From Bacteroides sp. OM05-12 (GTDB lineage: Bacteria > Bacteroidota > Bacteroidia > Bacteroidales > Bacteroidaceae), in NCBI RefSeq assembly GCF_003438995.1, contig NZ_QSUN01000004.1, positions 124,001 to 188,000 of the forward strand: a stretch of DNA of 64,000 nt. Direction: 5' to 3'. This document shows, in pieces, positions 1 through 8,445 of the stretch. Every line of letters starts with the position of its first letter. Positions within the stretch are counted from its first letter, which is position 1. The notes under the pieces were generated by a model that saw only the letters and a list, made by a program, of their open reading frames with translations, ran no database searches and was not told where the DNA came from. The position numbers and the translations under genes are program-made.

Positions 1-430
1 GCCAATAGATATGTGTCGGGGCCAACTCCGATTTCAAATTCGTTTTCACCCGATAAGGGTTCACCCAAGCATGAAACTCCATACCTCTCTTATGGCATTG
101 TTCAATCATAAAAGCCATCGGGTCCCACAACGGGCTTGGTGCCTGCCCCTGCTTTCCCGTCAAGAAACGACTCCATGGCTCAATATTAGAGATATAAAGT
201 GCATCTGCTTCCGGACGAACTTGGAATATTATGGCATTTATACCCGCCTCTTGTAAACTGTTTAATTGTTCGATGAGAAGTTTTTGCATTTCAGCCGTAC
301 CCATTCCTTTATAATGACCGCTTACAGTGTGCATCCATGCACCGCGAAATTCACGTTTAGGCGATAATTGCGCCATTAGCGGAAACATGACAAACAAGAA
401 AACTAATAAGGCGTATGTCTTTAGTTTCAT
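1..430 (-). CDS. GHL10-family (DUF187) glycoside hydrolase-like exported protein, 3' part cut by window edge
   Basis: The reading frame starts at 430 on the minus strand and stays open to base 1, giving about 143 N-terminal residues. It begins with a signal peptide (MKLKTYALLVFLFVMFPLMA), then REFRGAWMHTV, NAIIFQVRPEADALY and a KRGMEFHAWVNPYR block. These are hallmarks of the GHL10 family, whose E. coli member DigH hydrolyses denuded peptidoglycan strands. A full paralog lies at 30783-32477. The catalytic half is probably outside the window, so activity cannot be judged. A -7 box at 462-469 supports the start. An envelope glycan substrate is inferred from the family. Confidence 0.85.
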   Translation of the reverse strand, partial: MKLKTYALLVFLFVMFPLMAQLSPKREFRGAWMHTVSGHYKGMGTAEMQKLLIEQLNSLQEAGINAIIFQVRPEADALYISNIEPWSRFLTGKQGQAPSPLWDPMAFMIEQCHKRGMEFHAWVNPYRVKTNLKSELAPTHIYW

Positions 431-461
431 AACTTTTAGGATATATTAATTGGTTGAGCGG

Positions 462-469
462 CAAAGATA
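462..469 (-). promoter_or_regulatory. Predicted -7 box of the GHL10 gene
   Basis: On the minus strand this reads TATCTTTG, an exact match to the Bacteroides -7 consensus TAnnTTTG, 32 bases before the start codon. No convincing -33 element was found at the usual distance. Confidence 0.6.
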
Positions 470-515
470 CACGTTTTACTTTAAACAAAGCTATACAATG
501 CACGGAATTTATGTG

Positions 516-523
516 TAACTTTG
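516..523 (+). promoter_or_regulatory. Predicted -7 box of uvrA
   Basis: TAACTTTG matches TAnnTTTG and lies 26 bases before the uvrA ATG. It is back to back with the minus-strand box at 462-469, so the two genes share a short divergent control region. Confidence 0.6.
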
Positions 524-549
524 CAAGTCCAAATCTATAAGGTATTTAT

Positions 550-3357
550 ATGTCAGAAAATAAATATATATCCATCAAAGGAGCACGCGTCAATAACCTA
601 AAAAACATCAGTGTAGACATTCCCCGAAATAAGTTGATAGTAGTCACCGGACTTTCCGGTTCCGGCAAATCATCTTTGGCATTTGATACACTTTACGCAG
701 AAGGGCAACGCCGCTATGTAGAGAGTTTATCGTCATACGCACGGCAGTTTCTCGGAAGAATGAGTAAACCGGAATGTGATTTCATTAAGGGGATTCCGCC
801 TGCCATTGCCATCGAACAAAAAGTAAACAGCCGCAACCCACGTTCTACTGTGGGTACTTCTACCGAAATATATGAATACCTACGTTTGCTGTATGCTCGG
901 GTAGGCAAAACTTATTCTCCTATCAGTGGAAACCTGGTAAAGAAACATACCACCGAAGACATTGTAAACTGCATGCTCGCTTATCCGGCAGGAACACGAT
1001 ATACCATCCTGACTCCTATCTTCTTACGTGAAGGCAGAACTCTTTGCCAACAATTGGAAATGGATTTAAAACAAGGTTTCAACCGTATAGAAGTAGATGG
1101 AGAGATTGTTCGTATCGAAGATATTCTGGCACAGGGAGAAGAAGATTTTCGCAAAAATCACCCCAATAACGAAAATATATTCTTATTGATAGACCGTATG
1201 GTATCCGACAGCAGCAAAGATAGCATCAGCCGCTTGACGGACTCCGCAGAAACCGCATTCTATGAGGGTGACGGCAATTGTTTTTTGCGTTTTTATACGG
1301 AAGAAGAAACAAAACTATACACTTTCAGCAAAAAGTTCGAGGCAGACGGAATGACGTTTGACGAGCCCAACGACCAAATGTTTTCATTCAACTCCCCGAT
1401 AGGTGCGTGCCCTAAGTGTGAAGGATTCGGAAAAGTGATAGGAATTGACGAAAGCCTTGTCGTTCCCAATCGTTCACTCAGCGTATATGACGGTGCTATC
1501 GTATGCTGGCGAGGAGAAAAAATGGGTGAATGGAAAGATGCCTTAATACACTCTGCTGCATTGTTCGATTTCCCTATATTTAAACCTTATTATGAACTGA
1601 CAGATGAAGAAAGACAGGTTCTTTGGGAAGGTAATCAATATTTTCATGGCATTAACGACTTCTTCCATATGCTGGAAGAAAATCAATATAAGATACAAAA
1701 CCGGGTTATGCTAGCACGCTATCGGGGAAAGACCATTTGTCCGATATGTCATGGAACACGTTTGAAAAAGGAAGCAGGCTACGTCAAAGTCGGAGAACAC
1801 TCCATATCCGAATTGGTAGATTTACCGATACATGACTTAAAAGCCTTTTTCGATAACCTCAAACTCGACGAACACGACACAGCCATCGCCAAACGTATAC
1901 TCACGGAAATAAACAATCGGATTAACTTCCTGATAGATGTAGGTTTGAGCTATCTGACCCTGAACCGCTTAAGTAATTCCCTATCCGGTGGCGAAAGCCA
2001 ACGCATCAACCTGGCAACATCTTTAGGCAGTAGCCTGGTAGGTTCATTATATATTTTGGATGAACCCAGCATCGGACTTCATTCGAGGGATACAGACCGA
2101 TTAATAAAAGTTTTACGCCAACTACAACAGTTAGGAAATACAGTGGTCGTTGTGGAACATGACGAGGAAATAATCCGTGCTGCCGATTACATTATTGATA
2201 TAGGACCAAAAGCCGGACGTCTTGGAGGAGAGATTGTCTATGAAGGTGATATGAAAGACCTGAAAAAAGGGACTAACAGCCACACTGTAAAATATCTGTT
2301 AGGAGAAGAATTAATAGAATTGCCTTCACATCACCGTCTCTGGAACAGTTACATAGAAATAAAAGGAGCAAGAGAGAACAACCTGAAAGGTATTGATGTA
2401 CGATTTCCTTTAAACGTGATGACCGTAGTAACCGGAGTAAGCGGTTCGGGCAAATCAACATTGGTCAGAGATATCTTCTACAAGGCATTAAAAAGAGAAT
2501 ATGATGAAAGCAGTGAGCGCCCGGGAGAGTTTGTCTCTTTAGAAGGTGATGTGCAAATGGTCAAAGATATTGAGTTCGTCGACCAGAATCCTATCGGCAA
2601 ATCATCCCGTTCCAATCCGGTAACTTATGTCAAAGCATACGATGAAATCCGTAAACTCTTTGCAGACCAACCACTCGCCAAACAAATGGGATATTCTCCT
2701 TCCTATTTCTCCTTCAATATGGAAGGAGGCCGATGTGAGGAATGTAAAGGTGATGGTACTGTAACAGTAGAAATGCAGTTCATGGCAGATTTGGTATTGG
2801 AATGTGAATCATGTCATGGTAAACGTTTCAAGAACGATACACTTGAAGTAAAATTCAAAGATAAGAATATCTATGATATACTGGAAATGACCGTTAATCA
2901 AGCAATCGAGTTCTTTACTGAAAATGGTCAGAAGAAAATAGTAAAAAAGTTACAGCCACTACAAAGCGTAGGATTAGGCTATATCAAATTAGGACAATCG
3001 TCATCGACTCTCTCCGGAGGTGAAAATCAAAGGGTAAAACTAGCTTATTTTCTTAGCATCGAGAAAGCAGAACCTACGATTTTCGTATTCGACGAACCTA
3101 CTACCGGATTGCATTTCCATGATATAAAGAAACTGCTGGAAGCTTTCGACGCTTTAATTTCCCGAGGACATACCGTTATTATTATTGAGCATAATATGGA
3201 TGTCATTAAATGTGCAGACCATATCATTGATCTCGGACCGGAAGGCGGGAATATGGGCGGACATTTGGTTGTTGCCGGAACACCCGAAGAAGTAGCGGCT
3301 TGCGGTGCATCTTATACAGGACAATTCCTAAAAGAAAAACTATTTGATATAGGTTAA
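550..3357 (+). CDS. uvrA: UvrABC nucleotide excision repair subunit A
   Basis: UvrA is the dimeric ABC-type ATPase that finds bulky DNA lesions and loads UvrB. At 935 residues it is close to the 940 of E. coli UvrA. Walker A (GLSGSGKSS) is near residue 34 and the first ABC signature (LSGGESQ) near 480. The second half has GVSGSGKST near 630, LSGGENQ near 820 and a DEPTTGLHF Walker B. The second zinc module (C729, C732, C752, C755) is intact. The first is not: C287 and C290 are present, but the expected partners at about 263 and 266 are Phe and Asp. The gene stands alone with its own promoter and a shared terminator at its end. Bacteroides often carry several uvrA copies, so this may not be the main one. 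Confidence 0.95.
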   Translation: MSENKYISIKGARVNNLKNISVDIPRNKLIVVTGLSGSGKSSLAFDTLYAEGQRRYVESLSSYARQFLGRMSKPECDFIKGIPPAIAIEQKVNSRNPRSTVGTSTEIYEYLRLLYARVGKTYSPISGNLVKKHTTEDIVNCMLAYPAGTRYTILTPIFLREGRTLCQQLEMDLKQGFNRIEVDGEIVRIEDILAQGEEDFRKNHPNNENIFLLIDRMVSDSSKDSISRLTDSAETAFYEGDGNCFLRFYTEEETKLYTFSKKFEADGMTFDEPNDQMFSFNSPIGACPKCEGFGKVIGIDESLVVPNRSLSVYDGAIVCWRGEKMGEWKDALIHSAALFDFPIFKPYYELTDEERQVLWEGNQYFHGINDFFHMLEENQYKIQNRVMLARYRGKTICPICHGTRLKKEAGYVKVGEHSISELVDLPIHDLKAFFDNLKLDEHDTAIAKRILTEINNRINFLIDVGLSYLTLNRLSNSLSGGESQRINLATSLGSSLVGSLYILDEPSIGLHSRDTDRLIKVLRQLQQLGNTVVVVEHDEEIIRAADYIIDIGPKAGRLGGEIVYEGDMKDLKKGTNSHTVKYLLGEELIELPSHHRLWNSYIEIKGARENNLKGIDVRFPLNVMTVVTGVSGSGKSTLVRDIFYKALKREYDESSERPGEFVSLEGDVQMVKDIEFVDQNPIGKSSRSNPVTYVKAYDEIRKLFADQPLAKQMGYSPSYFSFNMEGGRCEECKGDGTVTVEMQFMADLVLECESCHGKRFKNDTLEVKFKDKNIYDILEMTVNQAIEFFTENGQKKIVKKLQPLQSVGLGYIKLGQSSSTLSGGENQRVKLAYFLSIEKAEPTIFVFDEPTTGLHFHDIKKLLEAFDALISRGHTVIIIEHNMDVIKCADHIIDLGPEGGNMGGHLVVAGTPEEVAACGASYTGQFLKEKLFDIG

Positions 3358-3360
3358 AAC

Positions 3361-3400
3361 AAAGAGTCCTTATTTCCATACTCGGAATAAGGACTCTTTT
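3361..3400. terminator. Bidirectional intrinsic terminator between uvrA and the fructan operon
   Basis: Sixteen paired bases (arms 3361-3377 and 3384-3399, with one bulged T) surround a six-base loop. T-rich tracts follow on both strands. It lies in the 52-base gap between two convergent genes and can serve both. Confidence 0.85.
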
Positions 3401-3409
3401 CTTAATCAA

Positions 3410-5485
3410 CTACTTCAAAAGCATGCAGTCTAACCCAAAAACATTTCCTGTACCCCGAACCTTTTCATTTTGACCTATTAATTCTATTCTCAAGCATATC
3501 TTTCCATCTGACGGGATATAATTTCCAAGTTTGATAGCTCCTGAATTAACGACTCCAAACTCTGGAGCACTGCATCCATCAAATTCCACATTTGACTTCT
3601 GACCATTGATAGAAAAGCCCAATACTCCGTAGTCCGGAGCTTTTGTACCATAAACAATGACTTCATAAGGTCTGCTTTCCAATGAATCAAATTCATATTC
3701 CAAGAAACTGCCAACTTTCCCATGCGTACAAATTAGCTGTTTACTTCCACTCCATTTTCCATCGGGAAAAGTTAGCATCCCTTGCGCATCTAGAAACAAG
3801 TCATCGGATTTCGCAATCGGTTTCAGTTTCTCAAACTCTATAACATCATCTGCAATCTTATAAGCAGCAGGATCTTCCGGTTGGGGCAAAAGAGTGCGCA
3901 ATGTTTCTTCTACCGGAGTGCATCCTTCTGCGGTTGCATTTAAATCACCATACCAAAATACAGTAGTGGCATAATCTACCTCACCGGATATCCAACTCAA
4001 CATTTCAATATCAAAACGTAACTTTTTATTAAATGGTATCTGATCTAAGTTACGCGTACGGAAGAATGTATTATAGCCGATAGATGTTTCTGCATCAGCA
4101 CGCGTTGCTCCTCCGAACGGAGTATAAAAAGGAATAACCGGAGCCCAGGAACAATTATAATAATCCTCTGTACCTGTACCGAAATGAGAAGGAAAATCCT
4201 TATCATCGTCTACCCATATCTTTTCATCTCCTTCTCCATACCATGCCAACGTATGATTAAACAAAGAAAGCACATCTCCACGATAAACTCCTCTACCATT
4301 CAATGTCGTAAAGTTCCATTCTACACATGCAGACTCATTATCCGGATTTGACTCCACATGAATCCCATTTTCCTGCTTCCAAGAAGTATGAAAATAAAGA
4401 CTTCTTTCATCCCAATTCCAAACATCCGTGCATACCTTAACAACCGTCTTAACCGGAGAATCAGACAGATTAACCAACTTGAAAGTTGCCTCTTTTTGAT
4501 AAGGCATCACCCAACGGCTGGTTACATTTCCTTTTCCATCAGCAGATAAGAACCAGCTATCAGATTGACGTGCCCCCATACCTGCACCGGAGAAATCGCT
4601 TAATGGAACGACAACCGTTTCAACTCCGTCAAACTCAATCTTAATAATCAGCTCACGCATCACTTGTTCATATTTCAAGCTGTCCACTTGGGCATTTATC
4701 TCCAATGTATGCAATGCATTTGCACCTTCCGGTAAGGCAATTAATAATGAATCTTTAGCTATCAATGTTTTGGACTCTTCCAATAACTTCCCATTCAGAG
4801 AAGAAGGATGTTTCAAAAGGATAGAATCGACTTTTAAAATATGGTTTCTGTTCTTTTTTACCAGTTCCTCCGAAAAAGTTTCTATACGTGTCCCAACAGG
4901 ATATTTCCGATAGTTAATACCATAATACTTTGGAGACGGTTCTATGGAATCCGGTAATTCGAAAGTGATTTTACATCCGTCACCATAAGGTATCGGTAAA
5001 AACAAGGTATTGCCTCCTTTACCATCCGGCGTATAATTAGGATGAGCTTGCAACAATCCTTCTCCTATACCTAATCCGGTACGAAGTAAATCATAAGCAG
5101 GAATTTCCCATTGTGCATTTTTTGCATGATTAAAATAGAAACGCATGGTACCACGCTTATCCATTGTTGTCAGCCAAAAGCGAGTAATGACTCCGGGACC
5201 ATCTTGATCAAATAAAACATTTTCTTTCCTACCATTAAGCGTATCCACCCGAATAATACCGAATCCGTCATTATTCGCAAACCAGCCTACTGAGTCCGGA
5301 TGAACAGATCTTCTGTCATAACTACTCTCTTGACGACAGGAAAAGGATATTACAGGATAGCGCGCAGCTTCCTCATAATCAATCATCTCATCCAATAGTG
5401 AGCTAAAAGTTATATCATATTTCTCTTGATTGCAAGAACTTACCAGCAAACAAAATAATATAAATAAGGTATGTAGATATTTCAT
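3410..5485 (-). CDS. GH172 (DUF2961) lipoprotein, probable fructan-oligosaccharide hydrolase
   Basis: The 691-residue protein starts with an SPII signal ending in a lipobox (LLVSSC), so it is likely a lipoprotein. Residues about 40-470 match DUF2961, now CAZy family GH172. The strongly conserved GTGTEDYY block is at about residues 435-442 and includes a conserved acidic residue of the family. A C-terminal beta-rich region follows (about 560-691). Characterised GH172 enzymes act on difructose dianhydride or alpha-D-arabinofuranosides. As the last gene of a fructan operon, action on alpha-fructofuranosyl bonds is a reasonable inference, but the substrate cannot be read from sequence. A hairpin precedes the gene and a terminator follows it. 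Confidence 0.85.
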   Translation of the reverse strand: MKYLHTLFILFCLLVSSCNQEKYDITFSSLLDEMIDYEEAARYPVISFSCRQESSYDRRSVHPDSVGWFANNDGFGIIRVDTLNGRKENVLFDQDGPGVITRFWLTTMDKRGTMRFYFNHAKNAQWEIPAYDLLRTGLGIGEGLLQAHPNYTPDGKGGNTLFLPIPYGDGCKITFELPDSIEPSPKYYGINYRKYPVGTRIETFSEELVKKNRNHILKVDSILLKHPSSLNGKLLEESKTLIAKDSLLIALPEGANALHTLEINAQVDSLKYEQVMRELIIKIEFDGVETVVVPLSDFSGAGMGARQSDSWFLSADGKGNVTSRWVMPYQKEATFKLVNLSDSPVKTVVKVCTDVWNWDERSLYFHTSWKQENGIHVESNPDNESACVEWNFTTLNGRGVYRGDVLSLFNHTLAWYGEGDEKIWVDDDKDFPSHFGTGTEDYYNCSWAPVIPFYTPFGGATRADAETSIGYNTFFRTRNLDQIPFNKKLRFDIEMLSWISGEVDYATTVFWYGDLNATAEGCTPVEETLRTLLPQPEDPAAYKIADDVIEFEKLKPIAKSDDLFLDAQGMLTFPDGKWSGSKQLICTHGKVGSFLEYEFDSLESRPYEVIVYGTKAPDYGVLGFSINGQKSNVEFDGCSAPEFGVVNSGAIKLGNYIPSDGKICLRIELIGQNEKVRGTGNVFGLDCMLLK

Positions 5486-5500
5486 AGTATTCTTTTAAAG

Positions 5501-5525
5501 AAGTGAAGAGTCATGAAAACTCTTC
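5501..5525 (-). other. Intergenic hairpin inside the fructan operon
   Basis: Perfect 9-bp inverted repeat (5501-5509 with 5517-5525) and a seven-base loop, in the 59-base gap between the carbohydrate-binding-like gene and the GH172 gene. On the minus strand only a short T-rich stretch follows. It could be a weak terminator, a processing site or an RNA-stabilising hairpin. Confidence 0.6.
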
Positions 5526-5544
5526 ACCTCATTGTCAATCATGT

Positions 5545-6795
5545 TTATTCATTAATCATTTTCCGGACCGCAACCTTGCCTGTCGAATCCGTTTGACGTA
5601 CAATATAAACCCCTTTCCCATAGTTCACAGGTATTACATTCTCCTCTGCTCCCCATGTTCCAACAAGTATACCATTCACATTATAAACTTCGGTCTTAAC
5701 GATTTCAGCTTCATTCAATTCAGATAAAGAGATAGATGTAGTTCCATCAGACAAATAAAGTTCATCAACATAAATATCAATTGGATCAACAAAAGCCTCA
5801 TCCTCTTTTGTATCGATAGCATGCGCCTGCAGAATAATAATTTGTAAAGGTTCACCTTCCAACACATCTTGAGGTATATCGAAATGGAGTTCTTGCCATG
5901 CTCCGACTTCAGTATAATCAGCAGTCAAAAGTTGTTTTTTAACTTCTCCCGGTGATTGTATTTCCAGACTTACCGGACCAGCTACACTCTTCTTCATCAT
6001 CATTGTAAAATACTTGAAATCACTTAGATTAGTAACCTTAAAGTTTCGGTTGATTGCGCCGGAGAATAATTCATCCATCTTTTCTCTCTTAATCCACAAA
6101 CATCTGTCCGTGTTGTTAATACCGGTCTTATCAGGATTATCCACAATCATCGCTTTTTTGCTAAACTCATCACTTGGGAAAGGCAGCCATCCCCCTGCAA
6201 TCTTATCTTCACCATTAAAATAGAATCCAGGCATTGCTTTATGCAATGTTATCTCATCAGCATACATCACACAATCTTCGAAATCATCATTATTATTTTC
6301 ATCTTCCCGATGAATTTCTATCAAGATTTTAGTCATACCTGTATCACCTAAACCAGCTACATTAATAACCGGAAAAACCAATCTTTGCCAAGAATCATCA
6401 GTTGCCGTGTATTCAGCGAAAATCATACTGCTACCTCCCGTAGGACTCTGTAATTCCAAACAAACTTTGCCAGGATAAGGCTTCTTTACCAACATTGATA
6501 CCGAGTTGTAATCAGTAATATTAGGAACATTAAAACTCTCAGACAAAGCTCCTTCCCAATTCCAACCAATTTCATCTGACCCTCCGGTCTGTTTCGGACG
6601 CAACATTGATATACATTTATTTGTAGAATTAACCGCATCCTTAGATGGATTATCAACTTCCTGAACATTAGTAGGTCCGGCAAAGTTGTGCCATTCCACA
6701 CCTGTCGTTTCATCACCATAAATCACTAAATCGTCCTGTGCTGAAACTGTAACTGTTGCAGCTAACGCAGCAATAAGTAAAAAAGTCTTCTTCAT
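5545..6795 (-). CDS. Secreted protein with two duplicated carbohydrate-binding-like domains and a T9SS-like tail
   Basis: The 416-residue protein has an SPI signal peptide (ending VTVSAQ). Two related domains of about 165 residues follow (about 21-188 and 189-352). Each contains VDNP-x-K followed by an N-T-(N/D)-(K/R)-C stretch and a beta-rich stretch with LEIQSP or LELQSP, so this is an internal duplication resembling galactose-binding-like carbohydrate modules. The last 65 residues (VYNVNGILVG, YGKGVYIVR, VRKMINE) look like a type A C-terminal sorting domain. No catalytic motif is seen. Its place between a GH32 and a GH172 gene suggests fructan binding, which is inference. The exact family is not recognised. 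Confidence 0.75.
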   Translation of the reverse strand: MKKTFLLIAALAATVTVSAQDDLVIYGDETTGVEWHNFAGPTNVQEVDNPSKDAVNSTNKCISMLRPKQTGGSDEIGWNWEGALSESFNVPNITDYNSVSMLVKKPYPGKVCLELQSPTGGSSMIFAEYTATDDSWQRLVFPVINVAGLGDTGMTKILIEIHREDENNNDDFEDCVMYADEITLHKAMPGFYFNGEDKIAGGWLPFPSDEFSKKAMIVDNPDKTGINNTDRCLWIKREKMDELFSGAINRNFKVTNLSDFKYFTMMMKKSVAGPVSLEIQSPGEVKKQLLTADYTEVGAWQELHFDIPQDVLEGEPLQIIILQAHAIDTKEDEAFVDPIDIYVDELYLSDGTTSISLSELNEAEIVKTEVYNVNGILVGTWGAEENVIPVNYGKGVYIVRQTDSTGKVAVRKMINE

Positions 6796-6826
6796 GTTAG
6801 TAATTTTTTAATTGTTAATAAAGGAT

Positions 6827-8374
6827 TTATTCATATACTTTTATGTTAGAGAAAGATACTTCCGTACCTTTATCTGTAAAAATAGCCCACGGATTCTCCG
6901 GCATTTTATCAATGCGGTTTGAGAAAGCAACCTGTTCATTTACATACATCACACATACCGATTTCTCTACTACGATCTTTACATTAAACTGTTTGTTTGC
7001 AGGAATAGGTAAAGCTACATCCGTTTGTGTAGGATTCGTTCCACGAGTCAAATCATCTTTAGACATGATTATTTTCTTCGTTTTCATATCGAATCGAATG
7101 GAATATACCTCTGTCTTGTCATCACAAGCCCCAAAAGCAAAACCAAAGACATCGTCTTCACCCGTAGCCGTAATTGTCGCCTCTATTTTACAGGTCTTTG
7201 TCAAACGGGGAAAACTAACAGAAGCAGCATCCGTTAGAAGATAAGTATCGTCTTTACGAACAGCCTTGCCGGATTTATCAATCAAAACCGTCTTCTTCAA
7301 ATTGGTAAATTTCCCATCAATCCCATCCGGAAGTTTCAGGCTTATGGTTCCATCGGAATTAAATAACATACGATGACAAACCAATGACCCTCCCCACTGA
7401 TCAGGATCTCCATCTCCAATACGAGTGGGGCACCATCCTGCCAAATACCGCTCCGTTCCGTTAGACATCGTTTTTCCTGCATAGAATCCTATACCATCAA
7501 ATATGTCATTGCCAGGCTTTATCCAAGGACCTTTTAATGATTTTGCGTAACGATAATGCACTTTGCGATCAGCGACGTTCGAATAAGTCAAATACCAATA
7601 TTCACCTTCCTTAAAGACATCCGCACATTCCATCACCCATATCGAAGGATCAGTAAATAAAGGTTCTTGCAATTTCCAGGAAGATGCATCCTGTAAAGTT
7701 TTAGTTGTAAGAAGAGCCAAAGTAGCCCCGGCATTTGTATGCGTTGTTACTACCATCTTATACAATCCGTCTTCTTCATCATAAAACACATGCGGATCAC
7801 GAAAATCATTTTCAACATAACCACTCTGTCCCCGAAGCGATAAATAGAAATTCTTCTCGCCTTTCTTTGTCCACGTTTTCATATCTTTTGAAGTGGTCAA
7901 TAAAACGGCTTGTGTAGGAACTCCCATCGCCTGCCAATTCCATTGATGTCCGGTATAAAAAGCACAATATTCACCCGTTTCCCGATCTTTTATCACTCCC
8001 CCCGTACCCAAAGCAACATCCTGTTCATTTTCCTTTCCACAAGGGATTACTTCACCACCAAAAGTGAAAGATGACAAATCAGTGGAGTAAACCATGTGCC
8101 ATGGATGTAAGAATGGAAATCCCGAACGCCAATCTTGCAAATAAAATACATAGAATGTCCCATTATCATAAAATGGAATAGGATCACCAACCCACCCACT
8201 AGCAGGTTTATACCATGTACTATAAGCTCCTTTCTCATTTGCAGACTTACAATCAGTCGTTTTGTCTACCTCCTCGTTCTTATTATCATCATCACCAGGA
8301 GTTGAGTCATTACTTCCACAAGCCCATAAATTAAATGACACAAAAATGAAAAAAGCATAGATATATTTCTTCAT
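6827..8374 (-). CDS. GH32 lipoprotein (fructan hydrolase) with a divergent nucleophile block
   Basis: The 515-residue protein begins with an SPII signal (FNLWACG) and a short acidic linker. The five-bladed GH32 propeller (about 48-340) shows the DFRDPHVF block with the RDP motif, and an MECADVF block holding the general acid Glu. The normal WMNDPNG block at the nucleophile is replaced by GWVGDPIPFYDNG: Asp and Pro are kept, Met-Asn is replaced. A beta-sandwich domain follows (about 360-515). It probably cleaves fructan at the cell surface or in the periplasm; endo or exo action cannot be told. It lies in one operon with SusC and SusD, 31 bases upstream of the carbohydrate-binding-like gene. 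Confidence 0.88.
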   Translation of the reverse strand: MKKYIYAFFIFVSFNLWACGSNDSTPGDDDNKNEEVDKTTDCKSANEKGAYSTWYKPASGWVGDPIPFYDNGTFYVFYLQDWRSGFPFLHPWHMVYSTDLSSFTFGGEVIPCGKENEQDVALGTGGVIKDRETGEYCAFYTGHQWNWQAMGVPTQAVLLTTSKDMKTWTKKGEKNFYLSLRGQSGYVENDFRDPHVFYDEEDGLYKMVVTTHTNAGATLALLTTKTLQDASSWKLQEPLFTDPSIWVMECADVFKEGEYWYLTYSNVADRKVHYRYAKSLKGPWIKPGNDIFDGIGFYAGKTMSNGTERYLAGWCPTRIGDGDPDQWGGSLVCHRMLFNSDGTISLKLPDGIDGKFTNLKKTVLIDKSGKAVRKDDTYLLTDAASVSFPRLTKTCKIEATITATGEDDVFGFAFGACDDKTEVYSIRFDMKTKKIIMSKDDLTRGTNPTQTDVALPIPANKQFNVKIVVEKSVCVMYVNEQVAFSNRIDKMPENPWAIFTDKGTEVSFSNIKVYE

Positions 8375-8402
8375 AAGATATTATTTTAATAATTCTATTT
8401 TG

Positions 8403-8437
8403 AAACCGTCTCTATTCCGATAGAATAAAGACGGTTT
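8403..8437 (-). other. Strong intergenic hairpin between surface binding protein and GH32 genes
   Basis: A 15-bp stem with one mismatch (8403-8417 with 8423-8437) and a five-base loop fills the 71-base gap. On the minus strand it is not followed by a T-run (CAAAATAG), so a processing or transcript-stabilising role fits better than full termination. Confidence 0.65.
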
Positions 8438-8445
8438 TATTCATT

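Noticed and set aside
11..256. Plus-strand open frame of 81 codons at the left edge
   Set aside because: It is antisense to the GHL10 gene, whose translation shows clear family motifs and a signal peptide.
6843..7244. Plus-strand frame of 133 codons opposite the GH32 gene at 6827
   Set aside because: The minus-strand GH32 protein is clearly real and this frame has no supporting feature.
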